This document shows, piece by piece, positions 22,798-33,692 of a DNA stretch of 64,000 nt. Position numbers and translations under genes: made by a program. Position 1 is the stretch's first letter. Each line of letters starts with the position of its first letter. This DNA is from Pestalotiopsis fici W106-1 (lineage: Eukaryota > Ascomycota > Sordariomycetes > Amphisphaeriales > Sporocadaceae), in NCBI RefSeq assembly GCF_000516985.1, contig NW_006917103.1, positions 806,001-870,000 on the forward strand. The letters are read 5' to 3'. The notes under the pieces are model-generated. The model saw only the letters and a program-made list of their open reading frames with translations, was not told the origin of the DNA and ran no database searches.

Positions 22798-25700
22798 TCA
22801 TTCGTCATCTTCGTCGGGGTCTAATGCAGGAGTCAATACGTTGTGGCTTCTTCCGTGTTCTTGACGTTTCTTCTTTGGTGGCCGTGGCCTGCCCACGAGA
22901 CGATGCCTTCTCCACGACGCGCGACTTTGACTGTATCCCTTGGCTTGCATCAAGAACTTTGTGAAGTGATCTTTGATCACTTCTTTAAAGTCCCAGCCCT
23001 CGTATCCGGCATCCTTCATGAGAATTCCCCAGCGCTCGTCGCGACTTTGTGCTACGAATGCACGAGCCCTCTCACGATTAGAAGAATCCAGGCCTAATAG
23101 AAGGTGAGGCTCGGAGCATAGTTCTTCAGCTTTGAATAGCGGTAGAATCTTGTCAACGACGCCCCACCAAGCTGCCCAGAACACCGATAAAGAAACCCCG
23201 CGATACAACATCTTTGCAGTGTCATATATAGACATCAGTGATTCGAGTTGCTCAGAAGCGGACTCATCTTCAGCCCAGATCTCTGCGCGTTCCGCTTCGC
23301 GATAGTCGGAATGCGCAACACAGCAAGTATGTACCATGCCGAGACGCTCGAACAACTCTAGGCGACAAATTCTGCGATAACAAGACTGCTCTTGAGCTCT
23401 GCTGAATCGCGTTTCCTTGATCCATCGTGATAGGCGTTGCATACGAAAGCGAAGGCGTCTGTCGCATCGACAGTCTGGTCCCAACGGCGTCTCCACGGCT
23501 GTACATTTCGACTGACAACGCCAAATCGCGAAAGGGGCAATGCAGCCACTCGATGAGCAATAACATGCACACTGATCGCCAAGCAATTGCTCGTTGCATG
23601 CGACAGAGACGCGCTGGTCTATATCGCCTATGAGGCCTACCATCCAGCTGATGTAAAATTGCAAATGAGGCCAGATTGGCTGTCCGTTTCCCCGAAAATC
23701 AAAAGTTGTACTTGCACCTCGTTCGATGAACCATGCAACTCCATGATTCCAAGATCGTGTCCAGCCGTGTAAAGTTTTGTTCCTCGTTGAACTTGACTTA
23801 ATGCAAAATTCGGCTAGTGGTGTGAAACCATGAGCACACTGTGCATCTAGGTCCACAAATCCAACGTCGTAAAGAATCTTGTGAAGTTTAATGCTCTCCC
23901 GGGGAGTCCACAGTTCTGTATTGTGAGCACAGTGTGGCGAGCATCCTTGGCAAACGTCGAGCTTTGGTGGTATCCTTATTTTTCGTGCCAATATTGAGTA
24001 AATGTCATGCGCGCCATAAGTTGGCATCCAGGGACCATCCAAGCCCATCTCTTTGGTTTCCAGGATGGTCAAGTGGTTTGAGGCAACCCTCTTCAGTTCC
24101 CCGAGCCGGTGCTGTAGTTCTGTGGCAGCCATTTGGAATATGACCTTGCTCTTTTTGGCACTTGCCCACAGAAGATTGGGTAAAAATGGACAAAATACTC
24201 CAGGTGAGGAAAGAAGGATGGATGCAGATTCGGCATCGCCTAATTCACATGAGACTCCGAAGGCTTCGCTCACTTGACATCCCTGTCCCACGAAGAATCG
24301 CAGGCCGTCGGGCCAGCCGATAGCAAGCTCGATAGGCGTCAGCCTACCATGTGAGTGGCTGTATCCTAACTTCTCATCATTGAAGAACTTTTGCAGACCG
24401 GGCAGAGATCTCATCAGTATGGCCATGCTCAGACCACTGTCCCAAGCTGACAATTGATAAGCAAGGTATGAACAGCGTTGACAGGAATGTCTTACCCTCA
24501 ACAATTTCAGGGTATGCTCGTATGGAACGAAGCCAGTCTCTTCTCATCCCAATATTTGATCCAAAAGGCCCTGGAGGATACTGAAAGGTGCTGAGTGATT
24601 CGGTCACGCCCTCGTACTTGATAATGTTCCGTATAAATGTAGGGAGTGGGTCACCACGCATCATAAAAGCTTCGTTTAGGCAGTGAGTCGGTGGCCGAAA
24701 GTCGGGTTTCATTGCCCGTATTTTGACGGGTTTGGTTGAATAACCTCTACCTTCTACCCCAGTCTCTGCCCATGGGTCAACGTTGGCCCCCTGGGCGATT
24801 TCGAGGAGTTCGTTCAATTCAAAAGTTAAGTGATCTACTTCTCGACCTAATAGCAACACGAGGTATATGATCTCCTGGAAAGTGTTCAGCAACGATTGAC
24901 CCAGATGTTTACGTTAATGTAATCACTGACCGTCAGAAGAGTATTGTTATTCTCATCAACGTCGCTTGCAGAAGCCTGTCCCAGTGAGATTGTTCTTTTT
25001 ATCCCATGGATCAGGTCTGACATGCACTCTCGAGTGAATTCATGATTCCAGGTTAGATGCCCTGATCCTTCACCTGGTCTCCAAAGCAATGGACGGGAAT
25101 CACCAATTGCTTCAAGGTGGGAAAAGGTCGGACACCGCGCAACAAATTCATCAAAAAGAGTGAAGAATGGGCTATCCACCCGTCGGACAATAGCTCGGAA
25201 TCTTAAGGATGGTGTTATAGACCACACCCGATTTCTGCTCGACGCTCCAATGGTGAATTCTAACGCCCCCTGGAGCCATGGGCTCAATGCAGCTACGATA
25301 GAGTAGCACCAATATGAGACTTTACCATGGAAAGGGCAATTTTGAGGGGTATGATTCTCGATTTTGAATCCGAGTGGTCCATAGTTCCTGACTTCAGTTA
25401 TTTTTCCTTGATTGCACTTGCACCTCAGAGATCTGACGGTGTTTTCGGAGTGCTCTGAGTCTTGGAGTCGATTTGTGTGTGTCGTCATAGGGGCGGTGCA
25501 ATTGATGCTGGCTGTGCCTGCTGGGATATTCACTTCATATGTCGAAGTCTCCAGTTCGGGGACCGCATTACCAGGGGCATGCAGATATGGAATCACTGCC
25601 CTGAGCTGGTCTTGTAGTTCGTTGCGTAGATCTTCTAGGAAAGCGGTTCGATCCATAACTTGTTGTGTGCGAAGTTCAGCCTTCGCTTCGTTTTCGGCTC

Positions 25701-26585
25701 TCACATGCGCATGCACCGCAAGCTTGTAATCGGAGAAAGTGGTTTCAATCCGATCCACCGCAATCTTCAGAGCTTTATGGTCCTTCGATACCTCGGCTAA
25801 GTGTTTCCTGACACCACTTATCGCCTCAGTAGTACTAGTAGCTTCCTGACTGAGGAGCATTCGAGTTTCCACTACCTCACGACTTGTTGCGTTTATTTCT
25901 TGGGTAATAGTTGCCATTGAACTGTGTAGTTTGTAGTTGTTCTGGTCATGTGTATCATGGAGATGCTGCAATGATTGAATTGTCTCGTTGACACGGGCCG
26001 AATTTGATTGAGTCATGTCTCGAATCATGGTAGTGCGATTTCTGTAACAGGATGGTTAGTGACCGACAAACCTGGAGTCAGTGGTCCCAAAAGATTTACT
26101 AACCTTAGTACCGACTGTGTTTCTAACCCAGCCATTTGTAAATGGCTCATGAGGCTACTTTTGAGTCTTTCCACGGTCTTCATCTTCTCTTCTACCCTCT
26201 TCACTGTTTGAACGGTGTTGATCGACTTCCACAGTCGAACTATTCGCTTTCCAGCGCCATCTCTATGATGTGGGTCACCTAGAACGGTGACCAATGGCTG
26301 AAGGGTTTTCTGAATTTCTTCCAACGCTTTTCGAGCCTCGATCGCAGGCGTTGAGAGCTGAGAGTACTGGTTGGTAGAAATGTAAGCATATGTGGATGTG
26401 TCGGGGCGCAATAGTTCATTGACTAATGCAAGCTCTCGATCTATGTAGTCAAGAAGCTGTTTGGTATCTTTTGGGATATCATGAATCTTTCGAATGAGAT
26501 CAATCGTTTTGATCAAGCTTTGGACGGCTACACCTGCAAATTGGACGCTGGCTGCTGCCACTCCGATTGTAGAGAGAGGATCCAT
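22798..26585 (-). CDS. Large modular protein: STAND-type N-terminus, coiled coil, Cys-rich C-terminal region
   Basis: Four exons: 26585-26104, 26041-24931, 24874-24496 and 24446-22798; 1206 residues, all phases consistent. It begins M-D-P-L-S-T-I-G-V-A-A-A-S-V-Q-F, the start typical of the alpha-helical N-terminal domain found in many fungal NOD-like/STAND and ankyrin proteins. Residues about 160-290 look like coiled coil. A mid-region has R-C-K-C-N-Q-G and N-C-P-F-H-G, common in a set of unannotated fungal proteins. The last exon has cysteine groups C-Q-G-C-S-P-H-C and C-A-C-Y-C-S-S-S-G-C, and a basic then acidic tail. I see no Walker A motif, so no NACHT ATPase. The architecture suggests a sensor or allorecognition-type protein; function is not known. 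Confidence 0.75.
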
Positions 26586-27566
26586 CTTGTTCCTGCAGAA
26601 TTCATGTAGCTCATCGAAGCAGCCGGGGAAATTGCTGCCCCTCTCAGAAGCGCAGAAGGACGGCTGCAATCGCCGCTAAGGTTGTTACAGGAATATTGTT
26701 TAGCATCAGGCTTCAAGACTGCGCGGGAAATTCTCAAATGCAGACAAAACAATTCTTTTTAGCAGCATGGGTGGATTGCTGGTGTGCTTTTCACCTCCAG
26801 CAGCAGTGTACCATGAACCCCGATGAATCTGTCTCGGAGTTTGCCTGTGTAAGAACGCAACGGCGAGTAAGAGTGTTAGAATGGCAATGATAGGTACATT
26901 CAATGTAAAAAACAGAAGCCTAACCAATCTCAAGCAAATAGGCTGCGCATTAGTAACTATATCGCAATTCCTTGGCAATGACAGCTCATCATAGCCGTAA
27001 ACCCGCGTCGGCGAATTCCCCAAATAGGCAATCGGGAGACCCCCCACGATATACCCCTGACAGCCTGACCAAAAGTCCTAGCTGAAAGCACCATGGATGC
27101 GACGTGCTAAGCCATGACTGGTCGAGATGCACCCAGCAGTTTCCTTCAGTTGTGCATAGCATCTACAAGCTCACTTTGGGCCTCGGTCTGCAAATATTGC
27201 AATTCCTATTACAAAGATAGCTCTACTGCATAAGTCCTCGGCCAAATCATTGGACTCGTACTGCCAAGGCTGCAGACAGATCCATCTCACACTCATTGAT
27301 GGCCGTTTTGTATAACAGATACTTGGTGTTATTGGGGGCCGACACAGGCACACTCTGCTCAGATTCAATGCAGACGCATCTCTAGCTATCTACCTCCCTC
27401 TGGTCCTTTTGAGGAATTTATGATTCATTAAGTTTGCATTCCGATTCAATTGTAATAAAACGAACAGGTAGGTATATTGCTACTACTTTTTACCACTATA
27501 TTGTACCGTGAGTATGAACGGAGCCATAGTACGTACTAATCTAGCACAACTTCTTCTTCATGTTCC
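26586..27566. other. Intergenic, no convincing gene
   Basis: A minus-strand ORF at 26706-27047 encodes one hydrophobic helix but no recognisable family; I do not call it a gene. Otherwise promoter of the large modular gene and 3' flank of the GH140-like gene. Confidence 0.45.
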
Positions 27567-29240
27567 TCATGTCCCGCGTATGGATCTGATCGCAAGGCTG
27601 AACCATGTGCATAAATGCTCGGCCGTAATGACTAGGACCCAGTCATGGTCTACTCCTCCATAAGTCGGGGGCACAAATGTTCTCTGACCAATGGCAAGCC
27701 GGGGCTTCTCCGAGTTCGCGTACTGAAGCTTCCCGGTCCGGGGATCAAACCAATGCGCAGTGTAGAGGGTGTCTAGGGATTGCCAGCGACTGGCGAGTGC
27801 ACCGAGGTCAATCTGAAAGGTGTCTCCAAATCCTGTATAGACCCAGTATTGTCCCTTGGTCACCATGCCAGCCACATAGCGAGTACCTGTGTACTGCATC
27901 ACGTCTTCCTCTGCGTCTGCAGACGACGATATGTACTCGCGGGCTGGCTCTAGGCCGTCAAACTCCTCGTCGGAAAGCAAAGCAAAGAGCTTGCCCACGT
28001 AGCCAGTTTGCTTCGCCCCAGGGAGATGAATTCCCTCCTGCCAACTGGTGTTTGCCTCCAGGCCCAGCTGCGGTTCCCAGTAGTGCTCTGGACTGGCCAC
28101 AAGCTCTAGCCTGGTATAGGTCTGCTGTACTGGCAAACTGCCGTAGGTAATACCGCAGGCGCCGCTCAGAAGAGCGGGATAGAAGCCGTGACGGACGTGG
28201 GAAGCATTCCACAATGGCTTGGAAGGATCGAAACTGTCATGGGCAAGCTCATAATGGTTCTCCACATCCATGACAGGGCCTGAGAACTGTTCGCGCATCT
28301 GAATGATATTTTCATAATTCTTGTTGGAGTCCCAAGGCGTGAGAACCGTAAAGTTTGCATCAATTCCATCTGGGTCTGGGCTCTCATGGCCGGACTGCAC
28401 CGCATCCATTGACAAGGTCCCAAGACTGCCGTTTATGTAGTTGTGGCCGTACGGCAGAGGAGTGGGAGGGTCCGAGATCCAAGGGTTAGTAGGCTGGAAA
28501 GTAACAAAGGCCTCATAGCCGGCTTTTGCTTCCTCCTCCTTGAATCCTTTCATCATGGCGGCCCAAATTTCGCGAGTATCCTCAATGGGATCGAGGAGCT
28601 TGGTCGGATCTCCATATGGGTCGTCCCGCCAGGCCTGGCGTGCTTGAGGGACGTTGTTGGCCCAAAATCCGTTTGTGTCGCCTCCCAGCATCTTGGTAAG
28701 TCCGGGATATCTCTTGCCGATATATTGTCCGAGCCAGTACGCGTTGTCTTTGTCAAAAAGCCGTGGTCCAATGGTGCCGTACCACCCTGCACTGACATAA
28801 CGTCCCCAAACCGGTACGAGACAGACCAAGATATCATACTCAGCCGCTCTGGCAACAACCCAATCGACAAAGGAAAAGTATCCTTCATTTGGTTGCATTG
28901 GATCGCTGTTGTCGATTGCTAGGTCGCCAAAGAAGTTGGGGGCGGTTGTGACATTGTACTTTGACAGCAACACCGCCTGTATAACATTGAAACCTTTCGC
29001 AGAGCGGTCCGCAAAATAAAGGTCAATATCGGTGTGGTTCATGCGATGGAACATTTCCCAGTTCGTATCGGCGATCCAAAGAAAGGGCTCGCCACTTGTA
29101 GTGCGGTGCATGTAGCGGCCGTCTGGGCGGGAAGAGATGGCTAGGTCAGTCCAGGCATACTGTTGGACCTCAGATACTACAATTCCGAGAGCTGATGACG
29201 CCAATGCCGCGGCAGCAACTAGACTTGGAATCCGGACCAT
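27567..29240 (-). CDS. Secreted GH140-like (DUF4038, apiosidase-like) glycoside hydrolase
   Basis: Single exon, 557 residues. A clear signal peptide spans residues 1-19 (hydrophobic, ending S-S-A-L-G). The DUF4038 TIM-barrel start is recognisable in G-E-P-F-L-W-I-A-D-T-N-W-E-M. The likely acid/base and nucleophile positions are in L-G-G-D-T-N and D-V-E-N-H-Y-E, matching the GH140 Asp/Glu pair as I recall it. The C-terminal part (A-G-M-V-T-K-G-Q-Y-W-V-Y-T-G and A-H-W-F-D-P-R-T-G-K) is the small beta-domain usually fused to it. Several N-glycosylation sequons are present. Expected to act on plant cell-wall pectin side chains or related glycans outside the cell. The final 20 residues diverge from what I would expect and could reflect a missed 3' intron. 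Confidence 0.85.
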   Translation of the reverse strand: MVRIPSLVAAAALASSALGIVVSEVQQYAWTDLAISSRPDGRYMHRTTSGEPFLWIADTNWEMFHRMNHTDIDLYFADRSAKGFNVIQAVLLSKYNVTTAPNFFGDLAIDNSDPMQPNEGYFSFVDWVVARAAEYDILVCLVPVWGRYVSAGWYGTIGPRLFDKDNAYWLGQYIGKRYPGLTKMLGGDTNGFWANNVPQARQAWRDDPYGDPTKLLDPIEDTREIWAAMMKGFKEEEAKAGYEAFVTFQPTNPWISDPPTPLPYGHNYINGSLGTLSMDAVQSGHESPDPDGIDANFTVLTPWDSNKNYENIIQMREQFSGPVMDVENHYELAHDSFDPSKPLWNASHVRHGFYPALLSGACGITYGSLPVQQTYTRLELVASPEHYWEPQLGLEANTSWQEGIHLPGAKQTGYVGKLFALLSDEEFDGLEPAREYISSSADAEEDVMQYTGTRYVAGMVTKGQYWVYTGFGDTFQIDLGALASRWQSLDTLYTAHWFDPRTGKLQYANSEKPRLAIGQRTFVPPTYGGVDHDWVLVITAEHLCTWFSLAIRSIRGT

Positions 29241-30409
29241 TATAATGAAAGAGACTGACTGTTCTTGGATTCTTTCAATAGTTTAGCAGTGGGCAACTTC
29301 TCTAGGTATGGTCTCTCTTCCGTCAACTCCATGTCCTTATATAGTCACCATTGATCAGTAGAAAGTGTACCCTGGGGCCTGTTTTTGACTATTGACTTGG
29401 CTACCTACTTGGTTTATACATACGGAGATCGGACCTCGAGGTGGACGAGCGCAGGCTCTTCCGATTGGGCGAACGGATTCTCCCCGGGTTGACTCTCCGG
29501 ATCACGAGAATCTTGATTCTCCGCAGTATCTCCGCAATTGTATAGGGCATATGGGGTAGCCAGTTGCTTACAGTGCTGGGAATAAGCCAAGTCGAGCCAA
29601 GTCCGACCCCCCGGCTCACTTACTTCGTCAAATCAAGTCAAATATGGCATATGGACTCGCTCCCAAGTAATACTTACAAGTTTTGATCACGTGGTAGTAT
29701 ACGGCTAATTAGAAAGCGTATATTAAAGAGAAGTGGGGTCGTCGGAGGGGTGGGAAAGGGACCTGCCAGCGCATACAAAAATAGGTACCTAGGTACCTAA
29801 ATTTTTATTTTAAGGTATATTCTGGGTTCAAGTCCAAATAAATATCGCCTAAGAAGAACTTACTCCTAAGTACGGTAAATTTTTGGGCCTTGCTCGCTTG
29901 GACCTGTAAGTATTCAAGTATAAGTAAATTTACTTGGCTTGTTCCCAGCACTGGTTGCTTAAGCCCCGGTTATATCCTACTTCATTCCAACCACAACTGT
30001 TGCGATCATTGCCGGCGGGAAATCCTCGGCTAGATTTCTCTACGACAGCGCGAAAGCCCAGAGTAAAACCAGGATCTCTCCCTAGTATGATCCAATACTT
30101 TGGTAAACGGGTCTGAATCGGGTGATTGAAAGTCGTAGTGCATCGGGAACATGCATCATGAACCGGAAACATGTTGAAGTGGAACAAGCGATGGCAACAT
30201 TGGGTTCGAGCCGAGTGATTCGACCGTCGTCTATTCCGTAGCTCAGGGCGCTCTGAAATTTCTCAAGCATGACAGCGTGGAGACAATGCATTGCGGACAG
30301 TGAAGTTGACAGTCCATGAACTCATGCAGACAGTATTGAGATCGACTACAGCAGAATAGTAAACCAAAATTACTCTGTTTCTAAGGGTACGAGATACATA
30401 TTTGTTGAA
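29241..30409. other. Intergenic with GGTACC-rich repeat
   Basis: Promoter of the GH140-like gene, then a stretch with TAGGTACCTAGGTACCTA near 29784-29801, two overlapping KpnI-type palindromes. No gene is supported. Confidence 0.5.
29336..29343 (-). promoter_or_regulatory. TATA box of the GH140-like gene
   Basis: TATATAAG on the minus strand, about 100 bp upstream of the start codon at 29240, a suitable distance for a fungal core promoter. Confidence 0.5.
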
Positions 30410-31451
30410 TCATCGCCAATATGTTGGCGCGTCTCCTCGAGCCTTGACCCACGCTTTATCCAAAGCCTCGACGACCTCATCGGGGAGAGGTCCTTTTTCA
30501 CAAGCCTCCACGTTCTGTTCCAATTGCTCGTATGAACTTATACCAATAATGAGACCGTCATCCCCACCTTGAGAAGCGGGCTTCAGCTGACTGTGGTGTA
30601 AACACCATCTCAATGCGACCTCGATCAAAGGAACATTATGCTTTTTCGCGATGGGCTCCACGACTGATAGCGCATCAAATGTAGACTGCTTGAAGTAACG
30701 GTCTAGATAGAGCTGTCCCAAGCTGCTCGTTGTGGCAAATCGGCCTTCTGCTGGCTGCTCCATTGTAGTGTACTTTCCAGAAAACAGGCCGGCTGCCAAT
30801 GGATTGTAGATTATTAAAGTGATGCTAAACTTGCGCAAGCATGGGATGAGCTCTGCCTCGGCACCGCGAGCTACGGCTTTTGTTAGTCAAATTCGGCATG
30901 AGTGAGCTTCGATGCGTTTTCAACTTACTAATGGCGTTGTACATTCCCTGGTAGACTGTCGGCCGTACAAAGCCTCTTCGTTCGCAGATACCCACGATTT
31001 CGGCAACCTCCCACGAGGCATAATTGCTCAAACCAAGCCTGCGAAACTTGCCGGCTTTATACATCTTGTCGACGCCCTCCATAGTCTCTTCGTAGCTGAG
31101 GGAACGGTCAGGAGCATGAAGGTAGAAGATATCTGCCGATTCCACACCCAGCCTCTCTAGGCTCGAATCCCAGGACTTGCCGAGATTCTCGGGCCCGTGA
31201 TCACGCGGTTTCGAGGGCATGACTTTGGAGGCTATGGAAAAGCCCAGTTCCTTGAACCCAGCGTCCCTGGTGAAACCTTCTTGTTCACCACCAGAGTAGG
31301 CCTGAGCAGTATCAATTTCCTTGTATCCCTTGCGCTGCAGGTAATTGAGACATTTCTTGTAGTCGTCGAGTGATGTGATGCGTGCGCCCTTTTCTACATT
31401 TGGGCCAATAGTCATGGTGCCCAGAATTAGGCGGTTCTTTGGCGAGCCCAT
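30410..31451 (-). CDS. Aldo/keto reductase (AKR7, aflatoxin-aldehyde reductase-like)
   Basis: Two exons, 31451-30929 and 30870-30410, with intron 30871-30928; 327 residues. The AKR catalytic tetrad is complete: Asp47 (E-I-D-T), Tyr52 (A-Q-A-Y), Lys76 (I-A-S-K) and His112 (Y-L-H-A-P-D). The L-G-T-M-T-I-G start and I-Y-N-P-L-A-A-G-L-F-S-G-K-Y segment point to the AKR7-like subgroup that reduces aldehydes with NADPH. Start chosen at the M before G-S-P-K-N because the upstream in-frame extension (to 31553) is basic, histidine-rich and unlike the family. Confidence 0.93.
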
Positions 31452-32586
31452 CTTGGTGACTTTGTGGTGATGCTGGTGCGCGTTTCTCCTTAGTAATTTC
31501 TTGTGTGAAGATGTCAACAAAATGCGAAAGAGGAATTTTCCTGGCTGAGGCAATGACTGAATACAAGAGAGTGCGACTCAGATGCTACCGTGTTAGCAGA
31601 TGGGCTTTGATTTGATCATAACCTGTAGAGTGACAACCTTGCATACATCCGGGACTTCTCTCCGACATCTCAGCGACTTCCGGGAGTTTAGACACATCCG
31701 ATGCCCCTCGTGTAGGACCCGGTTAGACTGCAGCACTAAATGTTCGGAGACAAGACCGAGTCACTGACTTCAGCAGATCCCATACCCCGCATACCCCGCA
31801 TAGGCCGATCATCGTAATATAATTCATTCGTGGCTATAATGGCACTCGTGCCGAAGTTTAGACGTGGGCTCTACTGACCAAAATCTTTACCAGGCTCTAT
31901 GATTGGCTTGAACGTGGTGACTATAATAGCGGGATGAGTGAGGAATAGTGCATAATTGGTGTGTAATAACGCGACAGCAATCTTGCGACAAGCCATTTTA
32001 CACTGCCAGAAGCAACGTGTACTTGCAAAAAGAAAAGCGGGTTTCATGGAAAAGGAGCTCGAGTCTTCCAGAGTGTTCCAAGCAACATTTACATTCGACG
32101 AGAAAATTTCCAAGACGGGATCAATGACCCATGCCGGGTGCGACTGAGTTGGCCGGCTTTAAAGTCCTGTGGCTTGGGATAACCTCAAGCCTGCTGCGAG
32201 CTGGCATCTCTTCTATGCCGTGGGCATCAGCACGTTGCTCGAATCCCAATAAATGTTAAAAATAGCTGGTCTAGGCCCAGAGAATGGAAATTACATATGC
32301 TTCCCGTCGAGCTTAAGTTCGGGATCTTCGGCCTTGCTTGAGACATCCATTTCCATGACCACTGCCGAACCTTTTGTCGAAAAAGGTTCAAGTTGATTAT
32401 CCCTTCCAAGACTTACAGACCTAGAGATGGAGCCTGACTGAATTGTGGGCGTTATATATAGTTTGGTCCCCATCTTTTTTATGTATTGTGCAATATGATG
32501 GACTTTTTCTCTTCGGCCTACTAGTAGGACAGTGCGATATCTACTATACATTCTCTTGTACATTTGACTGGTTGGTCGAGCTCGCA
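31452..32586. other. Divergent intergenic region, no supportable gene
   Basis: Lies between the AKR (minus) and the chitin-binding protein (plus). It includes a direct duplication of a CATACCCCGCATACCCCGCAT word near 31788-31803. No gene found. Confidence 0.45.
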
Positions 32587-33692
32587 ATGTTTGGCCTCGG
32601 TGCTTTCATACTTGCTATTACTTTGGTTCACGCTACGAGTCAAGATCAGACCTACACTGCGGGTTTTGAAGAATTTAGCAGAAGTCCCCGCGCAAGGCCT
32701 TATAGCATCGACTTCTACGAAGGGTTGAAGTGGTATTCTTTCGGTCCGAAATACATCATTCCATATCTCTGGCATTCTATTGACACGTTATAACCAGGAG
32801 TCGGAAATGTTTATCACGACAATGGCTTTTTGCCATACGGGTTGATCCCAACATCTGGTAACAATGTTTTATCTTACTACGATGATGGATTATCTACTTT
32901 GTCGCCATCCATGACTGTTAATTACGATGGTTCATTCTCTCCATCGTTCGATCTGCTTTCTTTCAATTGGGGCTGCGTAGTGGCAAGATATGGTGCCGCC
33001 TTTGGCATTGCGCGTTGCACCTTGGCCGCCTTCGGATACAGAGCTGGTGCGAGGGTCGCCATTCAAACTTTTCAATTTCTTCCAACGAAACGCACAAACA
33101 CTACGAGTGTGAGTCTAAATGCCATTCTTTATTCTGTTATGCTCTCGTTTTGTAAATGTAGTTCCCTCGGGCTTGTCTTGACCCCAGTCTCTGTGTTTGA
33201 AAGACCGAAGAACTTAGAATGTTGACATCTCTTGTGACATTAGATGATACCGGCTAAACTAAGTAATGATTTCAAAAATGTCGACACGATCAAGTTTGCT
33301 ACAGTGTACGCCCCGTCCGTACAAACGTTGGCAAAAACCACAGTCTTCAGAGGGGCAACATGGTTCGATGACATGAAGTTGACCGTTCATTTGAACACAA
33401 CGGTATAGTGGCGCCGCTTCAGCTCCAATACCCCAAGGTTACACTACTAACGAGCTCGTTGTGATTGTAGATTGCGGTCTCGAATGACAGTAGATGTGGC
33501 CCTACATTCAATACCCGGTGCCCAGACAACCTGTGCTGCAGTGTTGATAGCTGGTGTGGCCCATATTGGGACTTGGGTGACTTCTTTTGGTGCGACCCTA
33601 CACAATGTCAACCTGGTTGGGGGAGATGCAATCGACCCTCGACATTCAAGCTAAGGATCCGGCCCATGAACGATTCTGACGCTGCACTATAA
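32587..33692 (+). CDS. Secreted protein with C-terminal chitin-binding type-1 (hevein-like) domain
   Basis: Four exons: 32587-32743, 32798-33108, 33244-33402 and 33471-33692; 282 residues. A signal peptide covers about residues 1-18, ending H-A-T-S. Residues 19-209 form an unassigned, probably beta-rich region of the type F-D-L-L-S-F-N-W-G ... G-Y-R-A-G ... V-D-T-I-K-F ... W-F-D-D-M-K-L, seen in fungal secreted proteins of unknown role. Exon 4 adds eight cysteines at 218, 226, 231, 232, 238, 250, 255 and 262, the C-C pair and spacing of a ChtBD1 domain. Donors of introns 1 (GTCCGA) and 3 (GTATAG) are weak, but the third has a perfect ACTAAC branch. Without the third intron the protein would stop at 33408 and lose the chitin-binding part. 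Likely acts at the cell surface or in the host/environment. Confidence 0.68.

Noticed and set aside
22798..26585. NACHT/STAND NTPase
   Set aside because: Only the N-terminal helical domain resembles that class; no Walker A or B motif was seen in the remaining exons.
26706..27047. 113-codon minus-strand ORF with one hydrophobic helix
   Set aside because: No family resemblance, no supporting promoter or splice structure; likely chance.
29800..29850. tRNA gene suggested by GGTTCAAGTCC
   Set aside because: B-box-like word only; no A box, no acceptor-stem pairing. The same applies to similar words near 9318, 12042 and 30203.
33403..33408. In-frame stop (GTATAG) as the end of the chitin-binding protein gene
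   Set aside because: Those six bases also form a donor; splicing with the ACTAAC branch adds a complete eight-cysteine ChtBD1 domain, which is unlikely by chance. The shorter form remains possible as an isoform.
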